A stretch of 39,211 bases of DNA, from contig SVNQ01000015.1 in assembly GCA_015066865.1 (NCBI GenBank), forward strand, positions 1-39,211, in the 5' to 3' direction. Below are positions 22,788 through 31,290 of the stretch, in pieces. The notes below the pieces were generated by a model. The model worked only from the letters and a program-made list of their open reading frames with translations, did not search any database and was not told where the DNA came from. Every line of letters starts with the position of its first letter. Position 1 is the first letter of the stretch. Both the position numbers and the translations under genes were made by a program. This stretch comes from Ruminococcus sp. (GTDB lineage Bacteria; Bacillota; Clostridia; Oscillospirales; Ruminococcaceae).

Positions 22788-25049
22788 CTATACAGCCATG
22801 CGCTCTGCAGCGGTTGTCCGTTTTTGGTTTGCCGCACACCGGATTCTTGCAGCTATCACTGTAATATCATCTTCGGCTTTTCCTGCATGGAATATACCTG
22901 CTTTTTCACAGATTTGTGTAATCACTTCGGTCAAAGGCATATTCCGGAGCAGCAGCTCCTTCATAAACGGAAACTCGGCTTCATGGATTCCATCGGACAG
23001 CATAATGATCTTATCCTCTGCAAATGCCGAAACAGTTTTACGGAACGGTTCAGCCTGCGGTACGATACCAATCGGAAAACTGGGTGCAGATATTTTCATT
23101 ACCTGACCGTGATGCAGGAACAAGGTGGAGGATGCACCGGATTTATACATCTGCAGTTCTCCATTATCGGCATTGAGCCGCAAAACATCCAGAGTAGCAA
23201 ATCCTTCGGTATTGGTTTCGGACAGGAGCATTGTATTGGCAAGACGGATCGCAGTTTCCGGCGGCATTCCGCTGCTGACAAGCCGCACAAATGCCCTTAC
23301 TGCAATTTTTGAAACCAAGGATGCGGATGAACCGCTTCCCATTCCATCGGACAGGATCAGATACTGATTTCCGTGTGCATCCGTAAATGCATCGGCAGTA
23401 TCACCGCATCGTGCATAACCCGGAGCATGGATACTGCGGACAGCGTATTCCAGACAATATGCAGGCCGCTGATAAAAGCAATATCGCATGCCGCCTCCAT
23501 TCTCCTGCGGCGGAATGCTGCACATTTCCACATGGAGCAATTCACTCAGAAGTGCCTGCACTGATCCATCAGCTGCAAGTGCGGTTCTTGTATAAATCTC
23601 TGCTGCATATCTGCCGCTTTTCAAGCGATGCACAAAACAGCTCTGAAACTCACATTTGCACAGACGAAGTATCTCCTGAAGTCCGTTCGTTTCCTGCATG
23701 CACGGCTGAAGCTCACGCTGTCGGGCAGAATCCGTGGTCATTTCCTCCATTAAACGAAAGTACTCAAGCATGACGCTGCGGCTTTGTGACAAATGCACGC
23801 AGCGGCTCTGTTCAAGTGCCGCATGCTGCCCGCATTCCCGAAAGCATTCCAATATTTTCCCGCGGCGAACACATCCTGCCATTGCTTCGGGGCCGGGATT
23901 TGCTGATGGATTGTGCAGGAGCTGACGAAATGCTTCCTCCGTTTTTTCTCCACGCTGCGACCAACAAAAATCTTCATTCTTACAGCCTGCACACAGTCTT
24001 TCTCTTGCCAGCTGCACTGCATCAACGGGCTTTGTGAGATGCAGATGCTGCATAACGGCAGCTGCTTCCTCACGCAAACCGCTGATGGATTGGGACAAAA
24101 ATTGTTCTCGATGTGCAATACATTGACCGTTTGCAGGTTTCTCGGTATGGTATGTCAGAATACGGTACAACGGTGCTTTACTGAAAAGTGCATACAAACA
24201 GCAGGAAAGAAGAAGTTCTACCAGCACCTTGGCAAATTCCGCACTGCTGTCAAGTACTGCACTGCTGAGCGTCTGCATGAGAAAATATACAGGAATGAAC
24301 AGTGCATTGGGCAGCTTACTGAGAAATCCTGCAAGCATGGCGGTTACGGGCAAAAAAAGCAGCGGCATTCCGAGTTTTACACTGCACAGTACAGTTCCGC
24401 ATGCGGTCAGTGCGCCGAGCAATGTACCGCCGCTATGGCGGAACTGACGGGCTGCCAGCATGGTAATGAAGATTCCGGCAACTCTGCCGGCATTACAAAA
24501 ATACAAATCCAATCCGCACAGTGCTGTAATTCCCAGCAGATATGTAATGGCAAAGGTAAAGCTCTTTCCCGCATCCAGTACGATTTTACCGTATTTGCGG
24601 AATGCATTCCACGCATCGGCAAGAAAGAACGCCGCAGTTCCAATAAGCAAGGATACTAAAATGTAGAGCGGCATTCTTCCATCTTCACTATCAAATACCA
24701 GATCACTGACGATTCCTGCAATACTGCAGGAAATGGTCGTAAGTATGGCAAGCACATGCGGTCGGCGTGCTTCATAGAACAGGATACGCATACATGACAA
24801 ACTAACCAGGCATGTCAGCAAAAATCGCATTTCGGATGATGCTCCCTGCACTACATAGGCAAGCAGACTGCCAAGCAGGATGCAGAAGGCATACACAGGT
24901 GAACAGATTCCAGCAAGCGCCGCAGCCAGCGGCGATGCCGTGCCGCATATCGTCCCGACTGACAACAGATAACCGCCGCCCAGTGCAGCGATGCATCCAA
25001 GCGGCAGACGCACTGCCTCATATGCCATAAATTTTTTGATGTTCCGCAT
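22788..25049 (-). CDS. spoIIE: Stage II sporulation protein E, membrane serine phosphatase
   Basis: A 753-residue protein that sits at the sporulation septum and dephosphorylates SpoIIAA to activate sigma-F in the forespore. The first ~300 residues are a run of hydrophobic segments, consistent with about ten helices. A Cys-rich middle region (CAGCKNEDFCW, ECFRECG) leads to a PP2C/SpoIIE phosphatase domain at about 540-735, with metal motifs SDGMGSG (567-573), SDGIHEAE (~685) and EDDITVIAA (726 on). It is somewhat shorter than the ~827 residues of the B. subtilis protein. ATG 25049 follows AAGGAGGAG. The promoter resembles Spo0A-controlled ones. Confidence 0.95.
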   Translation of the reverse strand: MRNIKKFMAYEAVRLPLGCIAALGGGYLLSVGTICGTASPLAAALAGICSPVYAFCILLGSLLAYVVQGASSEMRFLLTCLVSLSCMRILFYEARRPHVLAILTTISCSIAGIVSDLVFDSEDGRMPLYILVSLLIGTAAFFLADAWNAFRKYGKIVLDAGKSFTFAITYLLGITALCGLDLYFCNAGRVAGIFITMLAARQFRHSGGTLLGALTACGTVLCSVKLGMPLLFLPVTAMLAGFLSKLPNALFIPVYFLMQTLSSAVLDSSAEFAKVLVELLLSCCLYALFSKAPLYRILTYHTEKPANGQCIAHREQFLSQSISGLREEAAAVMQHLHLTKPVDAVQLARERLCAGCKNEDFCWSQRGEKTEEAFRQLLHNPSANPGPEAMAGCVRRGKILECFRECGQHAALEQSRCVHLSQSRSVMLEYFRLMEEMTTDSARQRELQPCMQETNGLQEILRLCKCEFQSCFVHRLKSGRYAAEIYTRTALAADGSVQALLSELLHVEMCSIPPQENGGGMRYCFYQRPAYCLEYAVRSIHAPGYARCGDTADAFTDAHGNQYLILSDGMGSGSSASLVSKIAVRAFVRLVSSGMPPETAIRLANTMLLSETNTEGFATLDVLRLNADNGELQMYKSGASSTLFLHHGQVMKISAPSFPIGIVPQAEPFRKTVSAFAEDKIIMLSDGIHEAEFPFMKELLLRNMPLTEVITQICEKAGIFHAGKAEDDITVIAARIRCAANQKRTTAAERMAV

Positions 25050-25093
25050 TTGAAACTCCTCCTTATTTCCGGTTGTATTCCGTGTTTTTCTTA

Positions 25094-25126
25094 ATTATAC
25101 CAGATTGTGGGGAGAAGTTTTGTCAG
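25094..25126 (-). promoter_or_regulatory. spoIIE promoter with 21-bp spacing
   Basis: Minus strand: -10 TATAAT (25099-25094); the best -35 match is CTGACA (25126-25121), 21 bp away rather than 17. Spo0A-activated sigma-A promoters such as B. subtilis spoIIE and spoIIG are known for this long spacing. The plus-strand TGTCAGA (25121-25127) overlapping the -35 box is a 5/7 match to the 0A box TGTCGAA. Confidence 0.5.
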
Positions 25127-25216
25127 ATTGTATTGCAGAATTTGCGCAGTTTCAGGCAGCTGTGTGTTATTTCCTGCGAATTTGGGTGAAGGTGGGGATT
25201 TCCCGAAAAGAAAGAA

Positions 25217-25245
25217 CCCGTAAAGACAAAATCTGTCTTTACGGG
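25217..25245 (-). terminator. Terminator after rsmA
   Basis: A 12-bp stem (CCCGTAAAGACA / TGTCTTTACGGG) with a 5-base loop, 9 bases beyond the rsmA stop codon, followed on the minus strand by TTCTTTCTTTTC. Confidence 0.85.
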
Positions 25246-25254
25246 CATCACATT

Positions 25255-26112
25255 CTATACACACGCCAACGCATTTGCAAGTCTTACCAGTTCTTCCATC
25301 GTGAGTGCTTCAATACGAACATTGGCAGGTATTTCCGCCTGTGCAAACACGTCCTGCATCCGTGCTTTCGGGATCGAAAGTCCGCCTGCCAGAACGCCGG
25401 AAAGCTGCTTTCTTCTCTGAGAAAAGCCTGCCTTTACCATGCGGAAAAACATCTTCTCGTCCGTTACCTCCCACGGCTTTTTCTTATGCAGCGTAATCTG
25501 GATCACTGCGGAATCGACATTCGGTGCAGGCATGAAGCTGCCCCTTGCTACCTGAAAGAGCGTTTTTGTCTGTCCGTAATATGCCACTGCAACGGAAACC
25601 GCACCCGATTCTCTGCTGCCAATGGGTGCGCAGAGACGTTGGGCAGCTTCCTTTTGTACCATGACTGTAATCGTTTCGATGGGGAGTTTTTCCTCCAAGA
25701 GGCGCATAATGAGGGGGGATGTGATATAATACGGCAGATTTGCACAGACTGCCACTCGCAGTCCTGCAAATTCCTCTGCAATCAGACCTGCAAGGTCATA
25801 TTTCATCGCATCACCGTGGATGACTTTCACATTATTGTAATCGGCAAGTGTTTCTTCTAAAATCGGAAACAGCCTGTCATCAAGTTCCACGGCAACCACC
25901 TTGCTTGCACGCTTTGCAAGCTCCGCTGTAAGCGTTCCCACGCCTGTTCCGATCTCCAGTACACCGAATTCCTCGGCAGCATTTCCCATCTCGGCAATCT
26001 TAGGGCAGACTGTGGGATTGATCAGAAAATTCTGCCCCAATGCCTTGGAAAAATGAAATCCATGGCGTTCCAGTATACTTTTCACATAACCGATGTCTGT
26101 CAGCTGCTGCAT
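25255..26112 (-). CDS. rsmA: 16S rRNA (adenine1518/1519-N6)-dimethyltransferase
   Basis: A 285-residue enzyme (KsgA) that dimethylates two adenines in helix 45 of 16S rRNA late in 30S assembly. It shows KALGQNFLINP, the S-adenosylmethionine motif VLEIGTGVGTLTAELA, VVAVELDDRL, the catalytic NLPYYITSP and FMPAPNVDSAVI. Its start overlaps the stop of the upstream flavoprotein by one base (TGATG), so the two are translationally coupled. It ends the transcription unit, before a strong terminator. Confidence 0.96.
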   Translation of the reverse strand: MQQLTDIGYVKSILERHGFHFSKALGQNFLINPTVCPKIAEMGNAAEEFGVLEIGTGVGTLTAELAKRASKVVAVELDDRLFPILEETLADYNNVKVIHGDAMKYDLAGLIAEEFAGLRVAVCANLPYYITSPLIMRLLEEKLPIETITVMVQKEAAQRLCAPIGSRESGAVSVAVAYYGQTKTLFQVARGSFMPAPNVDSAVIQITLHKKKPWEVTDEKMFFRMVKAGFSQRRKQLSGVLAGGLSIPKARMQDVFAQAEIPANVRIEALTMEELVRLANALACV

Positions 26113-27713
26113 CAGTTCATTCCTCCCATCTCATTCAGTACCGCCTCGGCGCAGCGGATTCCATCTACGGCGGCAGAGGTGATTCCGCCTGCATATCCGG
26201 CTCCTTCACCGCAGGGATACAAGCCCTTTACACCGATACTCTGATAATTCTCATCACGCAGCATCCGAACCGGAGATGAGCTGCGTGATTCCACGCCCGT
26301 CAGAATTGCATCGGGATCGGCAAAACCACGCAGTTTCTGATCCATTGCAGCAATGCCAAGACGCAGTGTTTCACACATAAATTCCGGCAAATACCTGTCG
26401 GGCGACGCAAATGCAGTTGCCGGAGTATAGGTCGGCATGACCTTTCCGAACTGTTCGGATTCCCGTTTCTTCAGGAAATCCCCCACACGGATCACGGGGG
26501 CGGCATAGGTGCTGCCGCCTGCCTGAAATGCTGCAAGCTCCAGCTTTCGCTGCATCTGCATGCCTGCAAGGGGGTGACTGTCACCGAAATCCTCGGGATG
26601 CAGTCCTACAAGCAGCGCACTGTTGGCATTCCTGCCGTTACGGGCAAAATGGCTCATTCCGTTGACCGCAAGCATTCCCTCCTCGGAAGCAGCTGCCACG
26701 ACTTCTCCACCGGGACACATGCAAAATGTATACAGACTTCTGCCGTTTGGCAGATGGACTGCCAATTTATAATCCGCAGCCCCAAGTGCGGGATGCCCAG
26801 CGGATGCACCATAGAGCGCACGATCCATATCTGCCTGCAGATGCTCTATGCGCACACCCATTGCAAAGGGCTTCTGTGCCAGCGGAAGACCACTTTCATG
26901 CAGATAGGTCATGGTATCCCTTGCGCTGTGACCGAGTGCAAAAATTGCGTGATTTGCAGAAATTTCTGATGATTCTCCATTTTTCTCGTACTGAACGGAA
27001 TACAGCATACCATTTTTTCGGGTAATTCCCGTTACTTTCGCACGGAAGTGGATCTCACCGCCAAGAGAAATGATTTTCTCTCGGAGATTCCGCACTGTTT
27101 TGGTCAGCTTGTCCGTACCAATGTGCGGCTTTGCCTGCCAGAGAATTTCCTCAGGCGCTCCGCATGCGGCAAAGGTCTCCAGCACAAAGCGTATGCGGGG
27201 ATCCTTGATTCCTGTGTGAAGCTTGCCATCGGAAAAAGTACCTGCACCGCCCTCGCCGAACTGGATGTTGCATTCCGTGTCAAGGATGCCGCTTTGACGG
27301 AATTTCCGCACAATTTCCATGCGTTCCTCCACCGCACAGCCACGCTCCAGCACGATCGGCCGAAGTCCTGCAAGCGCCAGTACATAGGCGGCAAACATCC
27401 CCGCAGGGCCGAATCCGACAATCACGGGACGCTCCGGATTCCGGCATGCCGGAACGGTATAGGGAACTTCCTGCACGGAAAGCACATCATTATCATTGGC
27501 AAATCGTTTCAGGAGCTGTTGTTCCTGTGATATTTCCAAATCCAGTGAAAACAAAAAAGAAACTGCATTGCGTTTGCGTGCATCCACGGAACGTCGGCGG
27601 ACTTTCAGAGATTTGATGGTGTCTTTAGATATTTGCAACTTTTTTGCTGCTGATTTGTATAAATCCGCTTCTGTATAATCAAGAGGCATGCGGATATTCT
27701 GTAAACGGATCAT
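26112..27713 (-). CDS. FAD-dependent dehydrogenase (uncharacterised, YhfW/COG2509-like)
   Basis: A 533-residue flavoprotein. An N-terminal ~85-residue domain precedes the FAD-binding Rossmann motif VIVGFGPAGMFAAYVLA and the partner motif IVLER. Conserved-looking regions include NIQFGEGGAGTFSDGKLHTG, FALGHSARDT, FCMCPGGEV and the closing GLYPCGEGAGYAGGITSAAVDG. The family is widespread in Firmicutes, but the substrate is unknown. ATG 27713 is chosen for its AAAGGAG ribosome site; a longer in-frame start (27794) overlaps the upstream gene and lacks one. It overlaps that gene by four bases (ATGA). Confidence 0.85.
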   Translation of the reverse strand: MIRLQNIRMPLDYTEADLYKSAAKKLQISKDTIKSLKVRRRSVDARKRNAVSFLFSLDLEISQEQQLLKRFANDNDVLSVQEVPYTVPACRNPERPVIVGFGPAGMFAAYVLALAGLRPIVLERGCAVEERMEIVRKFRQSGILDTECNIQFGEGGAGTFSDGKLHTGIKDPRIRFVLETFAACGAPEEILWQAKPHIGTDKLTKTVRNLREKIISLGGEIHFRAKVTGITRKNGMLYSVQYEKNGESSEISANHAIFALGHSARDTMTYLHESGLPLAQKPFAMGVRIEHLQADMDRALYGASAGHPALGAADYKLAVHLPNGRSLYTFCMCPGGEVVAAASEEGMLAVNGMSHFARNGRNANSALLVGLHPEDFGDSHPLAGMQMQRKLELAAFQAGGSTYAAPVIRVGDFLKKRESEQFGKVMPTYTPATAFASPDRYLPEFMCETLRLGIAAMDQKLRGFADPDAILTGVESRSSSPVRMLRDENYQSIGVKGLYPCGEGAGYAGGITSAAVDGIRCAEAVLNEMGGMN

Positions 27714-28930
27714 AATTGACTGCTCCTTTCCGCAACATGCTTTGCCGCATGTACACCGCTTGCCCATGCCCAATGCAGGTGATAACCTCCGCAAATACTG
27801 TGGACATCGGCAGCCTCACCGACAACATACAGATTCGGATGTTTTCTTACCTGCAAATTTTCGTCCAGCGCACACCCCATCACACCGCCTGCAGTTGCCT
27901 GTGCCTGTTTCCAGTCGGAAAGTCCTTTGACTGGGAACTGCAGATTCTTCAGATATGCTGCAATTGCCGAAAACTCTCTGCCTCCAAGCTGTCCGCAGGG
28001 ATCTGCGGCTTTGATGCCGCATTGCTTTAAAATGAGCCTTGCAAGGGGTTTCTGGACAATTCCGGAAAGCAGCGCTTCACAATCCACATGAAAGCGCACA
28101 GCCTGAAATGCGTAGAGCATTGAGAGGATGCTGCCTTCGCTTTGTTCGGGACACAGATCAAGCGAAATATGAAAATCTTCGCAGCGCTTCGTATCCACAA
28201 GTCCTGCCAGATTAAAAAGGCAGATACCGGAAAGTGCATCCTGTGTGAACTGCACCTCACCCGTTTCGCAGCGAAGCAGCGTCCGTTTGTCATACAGCGC
28301 CACAGCAGCTTTCGCACGCAGTCCTTTAAGAGGCCGAAGAAGATTTGCATCGGATAAAACCGGACAGAGCACGGGGGTCGGAGGCGCAAGCGGAATCTGC
28401 AGTGTTTCGAGCAGATCCCAAGCACTTCCGTCCGTACCAAATTGTGGGGCGGCATGACCGCCTGCGGCAAAAATGACAGCATCCGCCGTATATTCCGCTG
28501 TCTGTGTGCTGACAAGCCAACGCTTACCGATAGGGGCGAGCCTTGTGACACGGGCGTCACAGATCTCCTCCACGCCGTAATGCGCACATACGCTGCGCAG
28601 GACATCCAATACGGCAGTCGCCGTCATGCTGTAGGGGTACATTCTTCCCTGCTCGTCTGTACGGCAGCAGAGTCCCAGTGTTTCAAAAAAATCTGCGGCA
28701 TTTCCAAAATCTGAAAGTATCCCTGAAACGTCCACGCTGCCGTAATATTCCGCCGCTGTAACAGGGGTATGGCTGAGGTTGCATCTGCCGTTTCCTGTGG
28801 CAAGGATTTTCTTCCCAACTCTCTGGGAACGTTCCAATACAGCGATTTTTTCAACGCCGTAGGATGCGGCGGTCACTGCCGCCGAAAGTCCGGAGGCACC
28901 GCCGCCGATGATGATTAGCTGATAATTCAT
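27710..28930 (-). CDS. HI0933-family flavoprotein (NAD(P)/FAD-dependent oxidoreductase)
   Basis: A 406-residue flavoprotein of the HI0933/YhiN group, whose function is still unproven. It has the FAD motif LIIIGGGASGLSAAVTAAS at the N-terminus, the family signature KKILATGNGRCNLSH and AVIFAAGGHAAPQFGTDG. It ends with VVGEAADVHSICGGYHLHWA. ATG 28930 follows GGAGG. It is followed by, and coupled to, a second flavoprotein gene. Confidence 0.88.
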   Translation of the reverse strand: MNYQLIIIGGGASGLSAAVTAASYGVEKIAVLERSQRVGKKILATGNGRCNLSHTPVTAAEYYGSVDVSGILSDFGNAADFFETLGLCCRTDEQGRMYPYSMTATAVLDVLRSVCAHYGVEEICDARVTRLAPIGKRWLVSTQTAEYTADAVIFAAGGHAAPQFGTDGSAWDLLETLQIPLAPPTPVLCPVLSDANLLRPLKGLRAKAAVALYDKRTLLRCETGEVQFTQDALSGICLFNLAGLVDTKRCEDFHISLDLCPEQSEGSILSMLYAFQAVRFHVDCEALLSGIVQKPLARLILKQCGIKAADPCGQLGGREFSAIAAYLKNLQFPVKGLSDWKQAQATAGGVMGCALDENLQVRKHPNLYVVGEAADVHSICGGYHLHWAWASGVHAAKHVAERSSQL

Positions 28931-28987
28931 AGTACCTCCGAATGCAATTGCACATCCACACTGCGGCAGATGTGCAAATGATGTATC

Positions 28988-29857
28988 TTACCGATTTTCC
29001 AGCACGATCACTGCAACCACATCGGGGCCTGAATTGATGGAGATCGCTGCACCTATTTTTACAGTTTCTGCCGGAGGATAACCAAGTCGCTTTGTCAGTT
29101 CTTCACCCAGCGCCGCGGATGTTTCACCTTTGCAGCCACGCAGAATAATATAAGGTGCGCCGGACACCATGTTCTTTTCTGCCTTGTCTGCCAGTGTGGG
29201 GATTACCTTTTTTTCGCCGCGGATCTTTTCGATAACTTTATTTTCACCGTCAATAAACTGAATAACTGGTTTCAGTCCCAGCAGATCACCTGCAAATGCT
29301 GCAGCGGCGGAAACACGTCCGGATTTCTTGACATATTTAAGCGTCGGAGGGATAAAATATATCGTTGCTTTAGAGAACCAATCTTTCAGGTACGCTACGA
29401 TTTCATCAGCTGAAACGCCCTCTGCCGCCTTTAATGCCGCCTGTTTCACCGGATATCCGTACAATGCGCTGTAGCTGCGGGAATCCAGAACATGGATTCG
29501 CATCTGTTCTTCCGCCATGGGATAATTCTCATACAGGTTCGTTTTTGCCATGCAGGCATTCTGGTAAGTTGCAGAGGCATTTCCGTTGATGCATACACAG
29601 ATGACATCCGTATATCCCTCATCCAGATACTGCTTGAATTTTTCTTCATAGATAAAAGACGTAATCTGTGAAGTAGTCGGCAGCTCGTCGGATTTTTCCA
29701 GAAGCTCGTAAAATTCATCCGTGGACAGATCTACCCGCTCACGATAGGACTGGCCATTCACGCTGAGCATGACGCTCAGAATGTCAATTCCCAGTGCCTC
29801 TGCCTGTGCAAGCGGAATATCACTCGTGGTATCTGTGATGAGTTTGATTTTTTCCAT
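28988..29857 (-). CDS. DegV-family fatty-acid-binding protein
   Basis: A 289-residue cytosolic protein of the DegV/FakB family, which holds a single fatty acid for phosphorylation by FakA. The family opening LITDTTSDIPLAQAEALGID is present, along with PTTSQIT, a central VLDSRSYSALYG and the C-terminal glycine-rich AISINSGPDVVAVIV. In FakA/FakB systems the kinase is often encoded elsewhere, as it would be here. ATG 29857 follows AAAGGAG and lies 25 bases after the trmL stop. Confidence 0.92.
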   Translation of the reverse strand: MEKIKLITDTTSDIPLAQAEALGIDILSVMLSVNGQSYRERVDLSTDEFYELLEKSDELPTTSQITSFIYEEKFKQYLDEGYTDVICVCINGNASATYQNACMAKTNLYENYPMAEEQMRIHVLDSRSYSALYGYPVKQAALKAAEGVSADEIVAYLKDWFSKATIYFIPPTLKYVKKSGRVSAAAAFAGDLLGLKPVIQFIDGENKVIEKIRGEKKVIPTLADKAEKNMVSGAPYIILRGCKGETSAALGEELTKRLGYPPAETVKIGAAISINSGPDVVAVIVLENR

Positions 29858-29882
29858 AGTCGTTTTCTCCTTTTATTGGGAA

Positions 29883-30386
29883 TTATTCCCACTCATATTT
29901 GGTCAGGTTCCCCTGTGATTCCAGCTCCGGATAACCCCACTGCCGCAGCACTTCATATGCGGCAATCGCCACGGAATTGGATAGATTCAGACTTCTCAGA
30001 GTTGGTCGCATGGGAATGCGCACACAGGTTTCCGCATGGGCATGGAGCAGTTCCTCGGGAAGTCCCGCATCCTCTCTGCCGAACATCAGATAAACATCAC
30101 TATGTCCATCATACTGCACGTCGCTGTGACGGTTCCGCCCTTTTGTGGTGAAAAAGTAAATTTTATCATTTTCATGCCGGCGCATAAAATCAGCAAGACT
30201 TTCGTATTCGGTAATATCCAATTTATCCCAATAGTCAAGTCCTGCTCGCTTGAGCTGCTTGTCCGTGATCGTAAAACCGAACGGATGAATCAAATGCAGC
30301 TTTGCACCCGTGACAGCACAGGTTCGTGAAATATTACCGGTATTCTGCGGAATCTGTGGTTCACAGAGGACGATATGCAATGCCAT
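29883..30386 (-). CDS. trmL: tRNA (cytidine/uridine-34 2'-O)-methyltransferase
   Basis: A 167-residue SPOUT-class methyltransferase that modifies the wobble base of certain leucine tRNAs. It shows HIVLCEPQIPQNTGNISRTC at the N-terminus, LHLIHPFGF, and the trefoil-knot S-adenosylmethionine site as LMFGREDAGLPEELL and RSLNLSNSVAIAAYE. ATG 30386 follows AAAGGAG. It is the first gene of the unit that ends with rsmA. Confidence 0.93.
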   Translation of the reverse strand: MALHIVLCEPQIPQNTGNISRTCAVTGAKLHLIHPFGFTITDKQLKRAGLDYWDKLDITEYESLADFMRRHENDKIYFFTTKGRNRHSDVQYDGHSDVYLMFGREDAGLPEELLHAHAETCVRIPMRPTLRSLNLSNSVAIAAYEVLRQWGYPELESQGNLTKYEWE

Positions 30387-30515
30387 ACGGATACTCCTTT
30401 TTTTCTGCAGTACAGCTTTTTCCTTTGTTATTTCCCCTATATCATGGGAATGCTATCACTGAAGCAGCGTATGCTGCTCAAGAATCTGATGTTCCCCTGC
30501 AAGGAGGGTTAGTAT

Positions 30516-30689
30516 ATGAAAATGAGCACCATCATCAAGGGTGTTGCCGTCGGTGCAGTTGCCGGAACAGCATGCTATGTGCTTTCCAGAACTTCCGACA
30601 AACAGAAACACCGCATGAAGCGTCACGCTGAGCAGGCACTTAAGGCTGCCGGCTGTGTACTGGATGACATCACATCCATGATGCACTAA
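30516..30689 (+). CDS. Small protein of 57 residues with N-terminal hydrophobic helix
   Basis: A short gene with a strong ribosome site (AAGGAGGG, 8 bases before ATG 30516). The product starts with a small-residue helix (STIIKGVAVGAVAGTACYVL) like the YtxH-type glycine/alanine membrane or surface helix. A basic stretch (KQKHRMKRHAEQ) and a short C-terminal helix (AAGCVLDDITSMMH) follow. It resembles short proteins in other ruminococci as I recall them, with no known function. It lies between trmL (divergent) and ruvX (convergent) and is followed by a 13-bp hairpin. Codon use and the ribosome site make a real gene likely. Confidence 0.7.
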   Translation: MKMSTIIKGVAVGAVAGTACYVLSRTSDKQKHRMKRHAEQALKAAGCVLDDITSMMH

Positions 30690-30696
30690 TACTAAT

Positions 30697-30730
30697 TCTC
30701 AATCAAACTACCCCAATAGTTTGATTGAGA
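30697..30730 (+). terminator. Hairpin after the 57-residue gene
   Basis: A perfect 13-bp stem (TCTCAATCAAACT / AGTTTGATTGAGA) with an 8-base loop, 7 bases after the stop. The following GCGTGTGC has no U-run, so it may protect the mRNA end rather than terminate by itself. Confidence 0.5.
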
Positions 30731-30761
30731 GCGTGTGCTGACGCACCGCCGCCGGTGATCT

Positions 30762-30777
30762 GCCGCCTTCGGGCGGC
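30762..30777 (-). terminator. UUCG/CGAA-capped hairpin directly after ruvX
   Basis: The stem GCCGCC / GGCGGC encloses TTCG (plus-strand reading). It begins 4 bases after the ruvX stop and has no U-run on the minus strand. A similar GC-rich hairpin follows pyrD. Confidence 0.45.
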
Positions 30778-30781
30778 TTAC

Positions 30782-31204
30782 TTATTTTACACAGTTTTTT
30801 CTATATGCAAGATAGCTTTCCAGAATAATCACCGCTGCCACGGCATCCACGACTGCCTTGCGTTTTTTTCCTCTGGTGTTGGTCACATTGAGGTAATTAT
30901 GGGCGGAAACAGTGGTGCTTCTCTCATCCCACATGACAGTCTCAAGTCCCGTGCGCTCCTCCAGAAGCTTTGCGAAATTCATGCATTTCTCGGCACGTTC
31001 ACCGATGGTATTGTTCATATTTTTCGGGTAGCCCACGACGATCAGCTCCGCACCCTGTTCCTTTGCTTTTGCGGCGACCGCATCGGCGCAGCGCTCAAAA
31101 TTGCGCTCCTGCACGACACACACGGGGGATGCGAGAAATTCCGATTTGTCGCAGATGGCAAGTCCTGTACGGGCGTCACCGAAGTCTACGGATAGGATTT
31201 TCAT
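30782..31204 (-). CDS. ruvX: Putative pre-16S rRNA nuclease / Holliday-junction resolvase-like RuvX (YqgF)
   Basis: A 140-residue RNase H-fold nuclease, implicated in 16S rRNA 5'-end maturation. It has the N-terminal acidic site LSVDFGDARTGLAI, VVGYPKNMNNTIGERAEK, the WDERSTTVSA motif with its Asp/Glu, and the C-terminal VVDAVAAVIILESYL with the last catalytic Asp. ATG 31204 follows AAAGG. It lies 86 bases after the glycosyltransferase gene and ends next to a GC-rich hairpin. Confidence 0.93.
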   Translation of the reverse strand: MKILSVDFGDARTGLAICDKSEFLASPVCVVQERNFERCADAVAAKAKEQGAELIVVGYPKNMNNTIGERAEKCMNFAKLLEERTGLETVMWDERSTTVSAHNYLNVTNTRGKKRKAVVDAVAAVIILESYLAYRKNCVK

Positions 31205-31290
31205 AATCTAACCTTTCATAACATAATTTTCATAGTTTTAGCCTTGGGGTTGGATGAAACATGCATCATCTGATTTCAAAATACATATTT

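Noticed and set aside
30463..30478. Palindrome AGCAGC-GTAT-GCTGCT upstream of the 57-residue gene
   Set aside because: It is a six-base stem without a promoter or regulator context, too short to claim a function.
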